NCBI RefSeq assembly: GCF_020164955.1
Contig: NZ_JAIUHG010000030.1
Coordinates: forward strand, 1 to 64,000
Source: Mesorhizobium sp. CA8
GTDB taxonomy: Bacteria; Pseudomonadota; Alphaproteobacteria; Rhizobiales; Rhizobiaceae
DNA length: 64,000 nt
Reading direction: 5' to 3'
The notes beneath the pieces are model-generated. The model was not told the DNA's origin and did not search any database. It worked only from the letters and a program-made list of their open reading frames with translations. This document shows positions 1-8,962 of the stretch, piece after piece; position 1 is the first letter of the stretch, and every line of letters begins with the position of its first letter. The translations under genes were made by a program, and so were the position numbers.

Positions 1-7
1 GTCCGGC

Positions 8-673
8 ATGAGCGACATCACGGCTGGCAGCGCACCGCGCGATCCGTATCGGCTGGGCCGCAGCCACGGGCTTGGCCTGTTCTCGGCGACCGGGCACGGC
101 GGGGGCGGCCCGGCTTCGAAGTTCGTCACCGTGGCCTACGGATTCTGGATCTTTCTCCTGTCCGACATCATCATGTTCTCGGCTTTCTTTGCGGCTTACG
201 CTGTCCTCTCCAAGGCGACGGCCGACGGACCGACAGGCAAGGACCTGTTCGACCTCACGCGCGTCGCGGCGCAGACGGGTCTGCTGCTCACGTCGAGCTT
301 CACCGGTGGCCTGGCAATGTTGGCGACTCGTCGCCGGTCGATGGCCGCCGCTCAATTCTGGCTGCTTATCACCGGCTTCTTCGGCGCGGCCTTCCTGTTC
401 CTGGAAGTGCAGGAGTTCGCAACGATGGTGAACGAGCAGGCCGGCCCGTCGCGCAGCGCCTTCCTCTCCGCCTTCTTCGCCCTTGTCGGCTGCCACGGCA
501 CCCATGTCGCGCTCGGCCTGCTGTGGCTCGGCACAATGATGGCTCAGCTTTGGGTGAAGGGGTTCCGGCCGGAGATCTTGCGCCGGGTGCATTGCTTCAG
601 CCTTTTCTGGCACGCGCTAGACATCATCTGGGTCGCCATCTTCACGCTGGTCTACCTGCTGGGAGCATCGTGA
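8..673 (+). CDS. cyoC: Cytochrome o ubiquinol oxidase subunit III
   Basis: Heme-copper oxidase subunit III of the quinol oxidase type; it supports the proton-pumping subunit I in the inner membrane. The 221-residue product has a short hydrophilic N-terminus and about five membrane segments (roughly residues 44-65, 90-108, 117-135, 152-175, 198-218), which fits CyoC length and layout. Motifs such as GFWIFLLSDIIMFSAFF and FWHALDIIW are typical. The ATG overlaps a TGA at 9-11, presumably the end of cyoB lying outside the window, and the stop overlaps the cyoD start as TGATG, so the genes look translationally coupled. Function is inferred from family resemblance and context. Confidence 0.93.
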   Translation: MSDITAGSAPRDPYRLGRSHGLGLFSATGHGGGGPASKFVTVAYGFWIFLLSDIIMFSAFFAAYAVLSKATADGPTGKDLFDLTRVAAQTGLLLTSSFTGGLAMLATRRRSMAAAQFWLLITGFFGAAFLFLEVQEFATMVNEQAGPSRSAFLSAFFALVGCHGTHVALGLLWLGTMMAQLWVKGFRPEILRRVHCFSLFWHALDIIWVAIFTLVYLLGAS

Positions 674-1083
674 TGAGCGAAACGGACACTCGCAACGACC
701 AGCCGCTCGATCATCGCGACGTGGCACCGGGTGAAGAGCGCATCGAGGAACATGAGCTCGCGGGCGGCCTTACCGGTTACCTGCTCGGCTTCGGCCTGGC
801 GATCCTGTTGACCGTCGCGTCCTTCCTCGCCGCGCAAACCGACCTGATCTACCAGCCGGCGGTGATCTCAGCCCTGACGGTGCTCGCCATCGCGCAGATG
901 GGCGTGCACCTCGTCTTCTTCCTGCACCTCACCACAGGCCCCGACAATACCAACAATGTGCTGGCCCTCGCCTTCGGCGTCCTGATCGTGGCGCTGGTGG
1001 TTTTGGGTTCAATCTGGATCATGGGCCACCTGAACATGAACATGGCCGCCATGACGGCCCATCAGGCAGCAACGATGCCTTAG
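673..1083 (+). CDS. cyoD: Cytochrome o ubiquinol oxidase subunit IV
   Basis: Small subunit IV of cytochrome bo oxidase, thought to help assembly of the CuB centre in subunit I. The ATG at 673 is chosen because it overlaps the cyoC stop (TGATG) and gives a 136-residue protein of normal family length. It has a hydrophilic N-terminus of about 35 residues, then three membrane segments, with the family motif HLVFFLHL near residue 80. The Met/His-rich tail (GHLNMNMAAMTAH) is a little unusual. No cyoE or SURF1 gene follows; the operon appears to end here. Confidence 0.93.
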   Translation: MSETDTRNDQPLDHRDVAPGEERIEEHELAGGLTGYLLGFGLAILLTVASFLAAQTDLIYQPAVISALTVLAIAQMGVHLVFFLHLTTGPDNTNNVLALAFGVLIVALVVLGSIWIMGHLNMNMAAMTAHQAATMP

Positions 1084-1334
1084 CTGAAAGTGATCAAGGT
1101 CGGCGAAGAGCAAGCTGCGCAGCATTAAGGTCGACCCAAAGCTTCATCTGCCCAGGCTTCCGGCGCGGTCGCTCCGCATCCTGGCCGAACCGTAATGGCA
1201 CAGAGAGCCCAGGCCAAACGGTTCAATCCTGCGGCTTCACCGCCCACTGATTGCGACCAGCACAGCTATTGCCCCTCCGTGCGGGTAAATTCGACCGGGG
1301 ATCGGGCACTAGCGATTAGTCTCGCATTTGCAGT

Positions 1335-1535
1335 TCAGCAGACCTTCTTGAACCGCCCCCATTCTATTCGAAAGGCACCGCGACAACCGCCCTGCCTTTC
1401 GAAGTCATCCTGCAACTCCTCCCACGTTCCAAGATATTCTCCGCAGTCACTGCAGACGATCGGAGTGCTTAGGGACACAGCTTTTGGGATCCGCAGCCTG
1501 ATTTTCAGGCAGCGGGGGGCACTCCAACCGTTCAT
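1335..1535 (-). CDS. Small zinc-ribbon-like hypothetical protein
   Basis: A 66-residue product with a CSDCGEYLGTWEELQ segment followed by a Gly-Cys (GGCRG) and a basic C-terminus. It resembles short orphan proteins common in Mesorhizobium-type genomes; no function is known to me. The ATG at 1535 is preferred over an in-frame ATG at 1568 because an AGGA ribosome-binding motif lies just upstream of 1535, between the two. It stands alone in a gene-poor stretch between cyoD and the DUF4396 gene. The Cys pattern suggests metal binding, which is inference. Confidence 0.5.
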   Translation of the reverse strand: MNGWSAPRCLKIRLRIPKAVSLSTPIVCSDCGEYLGTWEELQDDFERQGGCRGAFRIEWGRFKKVC

Positions 1536-1817
1536 TGAGATATTGATCCTGAGACATGTTGCCAGCACTCCATTGTAATTCTTATCGGGCTGTGCGGACG
1601 CGAACGTTCCCGCTTCAGAACACGCTCCTTGCAGCTGCGATTCATGGATCCCACTGCGCTTTCGGCCAAAGCGGAGCCCCGCCCTGAACAGTATTCGTCG
1701 AGCGCAAAAGGTCGTGAAAGCACTGCGTCCGGCCGGGAATGATCGGTGACCGTTCCCATACGGAACTTAGGTCATGCGATGTAGGGATGTAGGCCGGTAA
1801 CCGCCGAACACGCAGAA

Positions 1818-1916
1818 TTGACGGGCCAAGCGATAGCGCCCATGCAACTCTGCCAGCGCCTCAGCGCCACCACCATCTATGTCACCCACGACCAGGTCGA
1901 GGCGCTCGCTACTGGC
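1818..1916 (+). pseudogene. Fragment of a sugar-type ABC transporter ATPase
   Basis: Around residues 10-31 the reading frame gives a stretch (QRLSATTIYVTHDQVEAL) that matches the H-loop and switch region of UgpC/MalK-type ATPases, normally near residue 200 of about 360. The Walker A, signature and Walker B motifs are absent and the sequence after the match is unrelated. It is a remnant of a lost importer gene. The rest of 1084-1981 shows nothing else I can support apart from the small gene on the other strand. Confidence 0.6.
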
Positions 1917-1981
1917 ACGTCCGCTTTGAACAGGAAGCTGGCCAGCAAGTCGAGGGCTGCTCGCGGTTTACCGGCCCGCGC

Positions 1982-2809
1982 CTACATCTTTTCCTTGATG
2001 CCGGCCTTGAGCAGCCACCAGTTTACGGGATAGCTGGTCAAGAAACCAGCGATCATGGCGAATTGCATCATGAACCAGAACTCGACCGAGTCAGCTGCCA
2101 GCGAGAAGCCGAGAACCGGCCGAAAGACTCCGAACTGGGCGAATGCCATGAAACCGTACATGCCGACTTGCCATGCCGTCAGCGACAGCGCGTCGGCCTT
2201 CAGCGCCTCAATCAGGCCATCCCTCACCGAGAGACCCCGCATCGGCCTGATGGTGAAATATTGAAAGGCGACGCCGAGGAGGAAGGCGAGCATGTAGTCC
2301 AAGATCCAGACAGCGAACATCTTCTCGTCAAACAAATTGCGCCATCCGAACCAGAGCGCCACGCCGGGAAAAAACGTTGCGAGCGATTCCGCCACGATGT
2401 CACCCAAGGTGCAACCGGCCCCACAATGCAGCGCGCCCTTGCCGACCATCACAGAGAAGGGTGTGTCGGGCGTGCTCCGCCGAGACTTGGTCGCGCTGCC
2501 GGCAGCAGATCTTCCGAATTTCAAGTAGCCCCACAACAACAGCACCGTTCCGAAAAGCGCGGCGACGGGCCAGACGATGTTCATGATCCACATTGGTTGC
2601 GGGCGGCGCGTCTCATCCCACCCAATCCAGCCTGCCACCAGAACGCCGCTGACCAGCGAAAGCACACAGCCAGATGGGTACCAGGTCGTTCCGGACCTTT
2701 CGCAAGCCCAATTCAGGTGGAGGTCCAAGCCGAATCCGGCTTGCGACCGCATAACCCCAGCCCTCGCGTCGGCAATCAATCGCCCACCAGGCCGGGGATC
2801 TCGTGTCAC
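1982..2809 (-). CDS. DUF4396 membrane protein
   Basis: Integral membrane protein of the DUF4396 family, function unknown. Diagnostic features are RRPQPMWIMNIVWPVAA near residues 69-85 and the Cys/His motif HCGAGCTLGD near residue 128, followed by several membrane segments and GFLTSYPVNWWLLK near the C-terminus. The N-terminal 45 or so residues are unlike the family and rich in Arg/Gly, so the true start may be a GTG at 2665 that begins just before the first membrane segment; no clear ribosome-binding site decides it. It stands alone, with the BA14K gene divergent. Confidence 0.75.
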   Translation of the reverse strand: MTRDPRPGGRLIADARAGVMRSQAGFGLDLHLNWACERSGTTWYPSGCVLSLVSGVLVAGWIGWDETRRPQPMWIMNIVWPVAALFGTVLLLWGYLKFGRSAAGSATKSRRSTPDTPFSVMVGKGALHCGAGCTLGDIVAESLATFFPGVALWFGWRNLFDEKMFAVWILDYMLAFLLGVAFQYFTIRPMRGLSVRDGLIEALKADALSLTAWQVGMYGFMAFAQFGVFRPVLGFSLAADSVEFWFMMQFAMIAGFLTSYPVNWWLLKAGIKEKM

Positions 2810-3097
2810 GGTGCAGCCGGCTGAACAGCAGATGCGTCGTAGCGGCCGGGCCGTTTCGTTGACGAGTGCTCACGCGTTTGGGAGCCAAGCGCCTAAAGAT
2901 AGCGGCCGGATTTGTTCCAGAGAGTGTCACTCTCGAGCTGTCGTTGCACTGCATCGAAAGCAGGCCGCAACGGCACTGCCCAACCATATAGCAGCGCAAC
3001 CCTGGGGCGGAATTTCGACAATGAAGGGATGCGACCGCTTCCACAGCATGATCGGGGCCAGAGGAAAAATGGTCAAATAAACTTGAGCGGTCGAACG

Positions 3098-3122
3098 GAA
3101 CAAACGCAATCCTCTCTGGTTC
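3098..3122 (+). promoter_or_regulatory. Possible EcfG-type general stress promoter
   Basis: GGAAC (3098-3102), a 17-base spacer, then GTT (3120-3122), 32 bases before the BA14K start. This matches the alphaproteobacterial EcfG consensus GGAAC-N16/17-cGTT except that the base before GTT is G rather than C. Two similar sites precede stress-type genes at 35.6 and 37.2 kb. Confidence 0.4.
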
Positions 3123-3153
3123 GCCCCTTATAGAGCGGTATCGGGAGGAACTC

Positions 3154-3573
3154 ATGTTAACTCGTTCTACAATCATCGGCGGCCTTGTCGTGTGCCTGCT
3201 TCTGGCACAACCCGTCGGTTCAGCTGTCGCTGCGCCGGCCGTTATCTCGAGCGCGCCGGTCCCTTCTTATGTGACGCAGGCGCGGTACCACCATAGCCAT
3301 CGCTTCATACTGCGACGGAACCATGCATACTGGCACGGCCACAGAGGCTACCGGCATTATCGGCCGGGTTATCGCCGATATAGTGGATGGTGGTTTCCAC
3401 CAGCGGCATTCGCCTTGGGCGCCATTGTCGGCGGCGCCCTCAACCAGCATGGCCCCGTATCCAGCCGGCACGTCCAATGGTGCTATGACCACTACCGATC
3501 TTACCGAGCATCGGACAATACATTCCGGCCCTACCACGGCCCTCGCCGGCAGTGCCGATCCCCTTATGAATAG
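3154..3573 (+). CDS. BA14K family lectin-like protein
   Basis: Secreted or outer-surface protein of the BA14K family, first known as a Brucella immunoreactive protein with lectin-like activity. The 139-residue product has an N-terminal signal peptide or anchor (residues 5-27), a His/Tyr/Arg-rich middle, a Gly/Ala hydrophobic segment (AFALGAIVGGAL), and the C-terminal family signature HVQWCYDHYRSYRASDNTF with a second Cys near the end. The ATG follows a strong GGGAGG ribosome-binding site. A possible EcfG-type promoter lies just upstream. Its role in this organism is unknown. Confidence 0.88.
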   Translation: MLTRSTIIGGLVVCLLLAQPVGSAVAAPAVISSAPVPSYVTQARYHHSHRFILRRNHAYWHGHRGYRHYRPGYRRYSGWWFPPAAFALGAIVGGALNQHGPVSSRHVQWCYDHYRSYRASDNTFRPYHGPRRQCRSPYE

Positions 3574-3632
3574 GCTTGTAGACCGCCAAGATCAGCTGGT
3601 GGACCTCAGGCCAAGCAGGTGTGGAGCCGAAC

Positions 3633-3767
3633 GTGACTCGCGGAATAGCAATTGCCCTGATTGTGGTCGTCGTCCTGATCGCCGGCTTTGTCGTGCTTGG
3701 GGGCGCCGGGTCTTCCGCGGGCGGATCGGGCGGAGAGACCCCGCACGCCCTTGATACGCGCCCATAG
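3633..3767 (+). CDS. Small single-span membrane protein
   Basis: A 44-residue product starting at GTG, with GGAG seven bases upstream. It has one hydrophobic segment (IALIVVVVLIAGFVVLGG) followed by a short Gly/Ser-rich tail. Rhizobial genomes carry many such unnamed peptides. No homologue is recognised with certainty. It lies between the BA14K gene and the glucose dehydrogenase gene on the same strand. Confidence 0.45.
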   Translation: MTRGIAIALIVVVVLIAGFVVLGGAGSSAGGSGGETPHALDTRP

Positions 3768-3857
3768 CAGCAAGTTCGCCGGCTAGCCTGGCGCACATTG
3801 CCCTTCGCCCCGCCGCGGATCGGGGCCGATCAATCATTTCCAACAGGAGGCTGCCCG

Positions 3858-6398
3858 ATGTATCGGCTTGTGCTTTCGGCAATCATCATATTGACAGGCG
3901 CTGTCCTTGTCCTCGGAGGCCTCTGGTTGGCTGCCCTGGGCGGTAGCTGGTTTTATGTTGTGCTGGGCGCGATGCTCGCCGCGTCCGGGGTGTTGATCGC
4001 GATGCGCAGACCGGCTGGAGCGGGCCTTTACGCGGTGGCGATCCTGGCCACGCTGTGTTGGGCCTTATGGGAAGTTGGCTTCAACTGGTGGGCGCTAGCA
4101 CCGCGGGGCGGGATGCTGCTGGTTCTCGGTATCCTCGTACTCCTGCCGGCCATCATAAATGGCTTCAACGCGCCCTATCGGATCACGGCCGGGTTTGACG
4201 CCAACAATGCAGCGCTCGCCGCAGTCATCGTGTTGGCGGCAGCTGTAGGCGTCTATTCGATGTTTCAGGATCCAGACGACGTTTCTGGCACATTCAATCA
4301 GGAGCGCATGGCGGCGGCGGCGGCGGCAACGGACGAGGGAATTCCGCCCGGGCAATGGGTCGCCTATGGCCGCACCTCGATGGGCCAGCGCTTCTCGCCG
4401 CTCGCTCAAATCACGCCGGCGAACGTCGACAAGCTAAAAGTCGCGTGGACCTACAAGACCGGACAGATACGTGACCAGAACGATCCCCAGGAAACGACCT
4501 ATGAGGTCACTCCGCTTATGGTCAACGGCACGGTCTACATTTGCACTCCGTTCAGCACGGTGATAGCCCTCGATCCCGAGACAGGCAAAGAGAAATGGCG
4601 GTTCGACCCCAAGCTCAAGCAGCCGCCTCGGGACACCACCCAGCATATGACCTGCCGAGGCGTGGCCTACCAGGAGGTCACACCGGCCGGCCTGCCGCCG
4701 GAAGTCTCCCTCGCGCCTGACTCGGCCGCGGCCGGCGCCAAGGCTGCCGCCGATCTCCAGCAGAGCGTCGACGAAGTGACGACCCAGGCCGCTGGCGTAC
4801 CGCAGAATGTGGTGACCGGGCACGCGCAAGCTGGAGCTCCCAATCCGGTGGTCGACCGCGAGCAGGCTCCAGCGCACGTGACCCTGAGCGCCGAATGTAC
4901 CAGGCGACTTTTCGTCCCCACGTCGGATGGCCGACTGATCTCGATCAGCGCCGACTCCGGCAAGCTTTGTCCCGGTTTCGGCGGTGCGGACGGCACGGTA
5001 AACCTATGGGCCAACATGCCCAACGTCACGCCCGGCTCGTTTTATTCGACGTCTCCTCCAGTTGTCGCTGGGAACCTGATCGTCGTCGCCGGAGCAGTCA
5101 ACGACAATGTTGCGACGACGTCGCCATCAGGCGTGATCAGGGCCTTCAACGCCTATACGGGGGCACTGGTTTGGAATTTCGACAGCAAAAACCCGGATGC
5201 GACCGCTCCAATTCCCAACGGCCAGACCTATTCCCACAATGCTCCCAACTCGTGGAGTGTCGCCAGTTATGACCCCAAGCTCGGGCTGATCTATTTTCCA
5301 ATGGGGAACGAGTCGCCCGATCAGTTCGGCGCCAACCGCGGACCGAATAGCGAGCGGTTTTCGTCCTCGATCCTGGCGCTGCATGCCGACACGGGACAGG
5401 TGGCGTGGGTCTTCCAGACCGTTCATCACGACCTATGGGACTACGACGTGCCAGCTCAGCCGAGTCTGGTTGATCTGACGATCAACGGGCGAGAGGTCCC
5501 GGCCCTGGTGGCTCCCACCAAGCAGGGAGAGGTGTTCGTCCTGAACCGCCTTACCGGCGAACCCGTTTTGCCGGTCAAGGAAGAGCCTGCGCCGCAGGGC
5601 GCTGTCGGCGGGGACCACACATCGCCAACGCAGCCACACTCCGCGGTGTCGTTCAGGCCAAAACCACTTACCGGAGCAGACATGTGGGGCGCCACCCCCA
5701 TAGACCAGCTTTACTGCCGCATTCGCTTCCATCAACTCCGATACGACGGTGCGTTCACCCCGCCTTCGCTCCGGGGCAGCATCGTCTATCCGGGCAACTT
5801 CGGCGTCTTCAACTGGGGCGCTCTTGCCGTCGATCCACAACACGACATTGCCTTCGCCATGCCGGTCTATCTGGCTTTCACCTCGCAACTGCTGCCCAGG
5901 CCAGACGCCACAACCCGCGTTGTCAGCAAAAAGGGCGCGCCGGTGTTCAATGAAAACTTCGGCGCTCCATTCGCCGCCAAGATGGGCCCGTTTTACTCCT
6001 TTCTCGATCTGCCGTGCCAGCGGCCACCCTGGGGGTACGTCGCTGGCGTGGATTTAAGAACGGGCAAGACGGTATACCGCCATGTCAACGGCACCGTTCG
6101 CGACCTTTCTCCTGTCCCGCTGCCGTTCAAGATGGGAGTCCCAGGCATTGGCGGCCCCATTGTCACCGCGGGCGGTGTCGCCTTCCTCAGCGGCACGATG
6201 GACAACTACGTCCGAGGCTATGATCTTCGCACAGGCCGCGAAATTTGGCGCGATCGTCTGCCGGCGGGCGGGCAGGCTACGCCGTCCACGTATCAAGCTG
6301 CGGATGGCCGGCAGTATCTGGTGGTGGTGGCCGGCGGTCATGGGTCGACTGGCACAAAGGCAGGCGATTCGATCATTGCCTACGCGCTGCCTCGTTGA
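3858..6398 (+). CDS. gcd: Membrane-bound PQQ-dependent glucose dehydrogenase
   Basis: Quinoprotein that oxidises aldoses, mainly D-glucose, to the lactone in the periplasm and passes electrons to ubiquinone. From the ATG at 3858 (preceded by AGGAGG; the upstream in-frame ATG at 3798 lacks a site) the product is 846 residues, the usual length. About five membrane helices fill residues 1-125. A periplasmic eight-bladed quinoprotein propeller follows, starting with QWVAYGRTSMGQRFSPL and containing repeated W-motif blades such as FQTVHHDLWDYD. Electrons may feed the neighbouring cyo quinol oxidase; this is inference. No pqq synthesis genes are in the window. Confidence 0.93.
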   Translation: MYRLVLSAIIILTGAVLVLGGLWLAALGGSWFYVVLGAMLAASGVLIAMRRPAGAGLYAVAILATLCWALWEVGFNWWALAPRGGMLLVLGILVLLPAIINGFNAPYRITAGFDANNAALAAVIVLAAAVGVYSMFQDPDDVSGTFNQERMAAAAAATDEGIPPGQWVAYGRTSMGQRFSPLAQITPANVDKLKVAWTYKTGQIRDQNDPQETTYEVTPLMVNGTVYICTPFSTVIALDPETGKEKWRFDPKLKQPPRDTTQHMTCRGVAYQEVTPAGLPPEVSLAPDSAAAGAKAAADLQQSVDEVTTQAAGVPQNVVTGHAQAGAPNPVVDREQAPAHVTLSAECTRRLFVPTSDGRLISISADSGKLCPGFGGADGTVNLWANMPNVTPGSFYSTSPPVVAGNLIVVAGAVNDNVATTSPSGVIRAFNAYTGALVWNFDSKNPDATAPIPNGQTYSHNAPNSWSVASYDPKLGLIYFPMGNESPDQFGANRGPNSERFSSSILALHADTGQVAWVFQTVHHDLWDYDVPAQPSLVDLTINGREVPALVAPTKQGEVFVLNRLTGEPVLPVKEEPAPQGAVGGDHTSPTQPHSAVSFRPKPLTGADMWGATPIDQLYCRIRFHQLRYDGAFTPPSLRGSIVYPGNFGVFNWGALAVDPQHDIAFAMPVYLAFTSQLLPRPDATTRVVSKKGAPVFNENFGAPFAAKMGPFYSFLDLPCQRPPWGYVAGVDLRTGKTVYRHVNGTVRDLSPVPLPFKMGVPGIGGPIVTAGGVAFLSGTMDNYVRGYDLRTGREIWRDRLPAGGQATPSTYQAADGRQYLVVVAGGHGSTGTKAGDSIIAYALPR

Positions 6399-6414
6399 CT
6401 GCTGCAGTTTCAGG

Positions 6415-7220
6415 CTAAGGCGCGCCCCCGAGCGGCGTCCAGGCTCCGCGGTCGGCCGGGATGCATCTGCGGGCGCGGACTAGCCGGAGCCTGACGATCC
6501 CGCCGTTGAGCGAGGTTTCATCGTGCGATCCACCGAAAGCCACTTCAACCTCTCGCTCGACAACCCCGCCCCAACAGGATGCATAGGCCTCGCGGCCAGG
6601 TGGCATCCGCTCCGGACCGAGTTCGGGCGCGTAGTCGCGCACTCGTTCCAGCAGCGCCTGCCAGGGCAGCCAGCCAACAATCCAAACCGGATTTGTATGA
6701 GGGCGGCACAAGCAGAGGCAGAGAAACCGCCCCACGCCGCGAATCTGGCTTCACGCCCATCTTGTTGAAGTGCCGCCTTCGCTTCGGGACCGGTAATTCA
6801 TCCACGAAGCGGGCGCTATCGAAGTCGGGGCGAGCTTTGGCAAGCTCACCGGCAAGTTCGACCAGCACTTCGTTGCGCGCAACATTGCGCCCTTCGAGCA
6901 TCAGTGCTCGCCGGACCTGACGGAGATAAAGATCGCCGGCGGCGGGCGACTGCAGCCCCGCGGCGTTGACCGCAAGGCAAGCAGGCCATGAAGAGGCGGG
7001 CGGGTCGTTTGCCCAGATCATCGGCTCGACGGGCATTCCGGTCACCGCGCTGGCCTGGACCCATAGCGGCGCCATCTGGATCGGCCGATGGATGCCAATC
7101 ATGCCGCCCATCCGCAGCCGCAAGGCTACCTTGCCCCGAAACCCGTAACGCAGTCGCCGTAGCTGGGCCCTTGAGCCCAGCTACGGCGACACAGCGGATC
7201 GGTGAAATAGGAAATCAATG
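6415..7220 (-). pseudogene. Frameshifted DsbA-family thioredoxin-like protein
   Basis: Three reading frames together spell a DsbA-family protein of the FrnE-like type. The N-terminus ISYFTDPLC near 7190-7220 is followed by a broken active site, then LRRLRYGFRGKVALRLRMGG and SSWPACLAVNAAGLQSP in a second frame. After a further shift near 6690-6760 comes PVWIVGWLPWQALLERV in a third frame. The first shift coincides with a perfect 16-bp inverted repeat, and the expected CxWSW motif reads CRRSW. At least two frameshifts and the loss of the redox motif make function unlikely. Confidence 0.75.
7153..7190. repeat. Perfect 16-bp inverted repeat inside the DsbA pseudogene
   Basis: Arms 7153-7168 (GTCGCCGTAGCTGGGC) and 7175-7190 are exact reverse complements separated by six bases. 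The repeat lies over the codons of the former active site and marks the first frameshift. It could fold as a strong hairpin, but no T-run follows on either strand, so a terminator is unlikely. Confidence 0.9.
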
Positions 7221-7634
7221 ACCGGTCGCTGCCCCGGCGGCTCGCGGTCTGCCATGGCAGTGTGCGTCACGCCATCTCAGACCTGGGAAGTGTCTGGCTT
7301 CACTGGACTCTCCAGTTTGTCCTGCGGGTATGAGGACCATTGTGCTGCGACGGAAGCCGTCTTGGATTTGACCTCTTCACTGCGATTTTTCGACATCTCC
7401 TCGTTTTTTGCGGCGACTTGCTCTGCGTCGATTTCACCCCTTTGCGACGCCCGGCTCGTCCGGTCGCGGCGAACGTGAAAACCAAACTCACAGCGCCGAT
7501 CTGCGGAGCTGCGGCCGAAAAGTGCGTCGACATTCTTGGTGGGCACACGTGCTCTGCCCATGGATCCGCTTTAAGAAATCGTTACGGCAGATGAGCCAAC
7601 GTAGCGGCCGGTTCGCACAGCTCCCAAATGAATA
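7221..7634. other. Intergenic stretch without a supported gene
   Basis: A 94-codon frame on the minus strand (7277-7561) is hydrophilic and charge-rich, but it has no recognisable family and no good ribosome-binding site. I see no other structure here. Confidence 0.5.
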
Positions 7635-8201
7635 TCAAACCGAGCGCAAGTAAAAATCCAGCATTGCTGCAAGTGGCTCGGGGCTTTTCCTTAGGCGGCT
7701 GCGAAGCGCGGCCCCCTCCCAGCAATCCACCAGGAGATCCGCCATCCTTGCTGTGTCGACGTCGGGCGCGATGGCGCCCTCTTCCTTGGCCGCATCGAGG
7801 CAGAGCTGGAGCCTTTGTGCAATCGAGGAGAAGCACCATTCAATCTTCTCCCTGAAGACGTCACTGATGCCTGAGAGCTCCTGTCCGAGCCCGCCCATGA
7901 GGCAGCCCAGATAGCCTTCCTGCCGATAGCTCTGCTCCACCTGCCGGAAGAAGGAGCGAATGCGCTCCAGCGGCGGCAATGCAACATCGGCAATGCAAGC
8001 ATCAAGCGTGGCGTGAACGTCGGCGATGTAGGTGTCGATCACCTGGACGGCGAAGTCCTCCTTGTCGGAGAAGTGGTGATAGAACGACCCTTTCGGCACG
8101 CCTGCGGAATCGAGCAGCGCCTGCAGGCCGAGATTGTTGTATCCCTGCCTGAGCAGCATGGGCAGGCCTTCGCCAATCAGCCGTTGTTTCGTCGTGTGCA
8201 T
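7635..8201 (-). CDS. TetR/AcrR family transcriptional regulator
   Basis: A 188-residue one-component repressor. The N-terminal helix-turn-helix spans about residues 18-48 (LGLQALLDSAGVPKGSFYHHF), with the usual TetR turn GVPKGSFYHHF. The C-terminal ligand domain, with a CLMGGLGQELS segment, is of the LmrA/YxaF type. It lies 81 bases downstream of a cupin gene on the same strand, and a 34-bp double operator of the LmrA type precedes that gene, so the two are likely co-transcribed and autoregulated. The effector is unknown. Confidence 0.88.
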   Translation of the reverse strand: MHTTKQRLIGEGLPMLLRQGYNNLGLQALLDSAGVPKGSFYHHFSDKEDFAVQVIDTYIADVHATLDACIADVALPPLERIRSFFRQVEQSYRQEGYLGCLMGGLGQELSGISDVFREKIEWCFSSIAQRLQLCLDAAKEEGAIAPDVDTARMADLLVDCWEGAALRSRLRKSPEPLAAMLDFYLRSV

Positions 8202-8282
8202 CGCTTGTCAAAATGATCGCGCCGGGATGGCGCGACCATTACACCCAACGAGAACTGATTGCCAATTCCGCAATCGCCCGCG

Positions 8283-8669
8283 CTACCGTTGGGTCTTTTC
8301 GATCATGTGATCGATTACATGGCTGTGCTCGTGCTGTGGGCTGAACATGATAATGGCGGCATCCTCCTGGACGCGCACATTATGTCCGGGAGGCCAGTAA
8401 AAGAGGTCGTCCTTGCGCACCGTCTCCTGCCGCCCCTCAGCATTCGTCGTGGTGATCTCGCCCTCCAGCACATAGCCCCAGTGCGGGCACTGGCAGCAGT
8501 CGTTGTCGAGGCCTTCGAACAGCGCCGTCGTGTCGACGCCCTTCGAGAGAGAGAAATGCTCGGCGCTGATCCGATCGTAACCGGCGGCGCTGCCGAAACC
8601 CAGGCGCTGCCTTATGACTGCTCCCGGAAGCTGAAGACGCACTTCGACGTCATCTTTTGCAACTTTCAT
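8283..8669 (-). CDS. Cupin domain protein
   Basis: A 128-residue single-domain beta-barrel protein. The first cupin motif lies around CPHWGYVLEGEITTT (residues 60-75) and the second around DDLFYWPPGHNVRV. His residues in CPHWGY and GHNVRV are candidate metal ligands. The start is preceded by GGAGG on the minus strand, just inside the double TetR operator. Such proteins are often co-expressed with a TetR repressor and may bind or convert a small ligand; no substrate can be named. Confidence 0.75.
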   Translation of the reverse strand: MKVAKDDVEVRLQLPGAVIRQRLGFGSAAGYDRISAEHFSLSKGVDTTALFEGLDNDCCQCPHWGYVLEGEITTTNAEGRQETVRKDDLFYWPPGHNVRVQEDAAIIMFSPQHEHSHVIDHMIEKTQR

Positions 8670-8680
8670 GGCGTTCCTCC

Positions 8681-8714
8681 ATTAGACCACTCAGTCTAGA
8701 CTGATTGGTCTAAT
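8681..8714. promoter_or_regulatory. Two overlapping TetR-family operators
   Basis: The 34-bp block is a near-perfect palindrome. It consists of two 16-bp quasi-palindromes, TAGACCACTCAGTCTA and TAGACTGATTGGTCTA, sharing a central TCTAGA. Each resembles the TAGACCAnnTGGTCTA operators known for LmrA/YxaF-type repressors. It starts 12 bases before the cupin start codon, so bound repressor would block the promoter or ribosome-binding site of the cupin-tetR unit. Confidence 0.8.
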
Positions 8715-8962
8715 ATGCGCGACCGGTTGAGTCAAGCGAAACTGCTGAGGCGGCGCAGCGCGCCTAAGCGCCAATGAATTGAGGCACCCGTATCAAATTC
8801 GACGGAAGCTCCGCCGATCACGAGCCATTTGATGGCTCATGCCTCTATCAGCATCTGGAAACATGCAAAATGGTGCCGAGCGCAGGGAGCCGTGTGATTA
8901 CCAAGATCATCTGACGATCCGATCCAGGCCAGACCCATACCCACAAGGACGGCCGTCTGCCG

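Noticed and set aside
2613..3176. A 187-codon minus-strand frame overlapping the DUF4396 start
   Set aside because: No family match; overlaps the DUF4396 gene and the BA14K promoter region.
7277..7561. A 94-codon charged minus-strand frame
   Set aside because: No homology recognised, no start signal, competing frames equally open.
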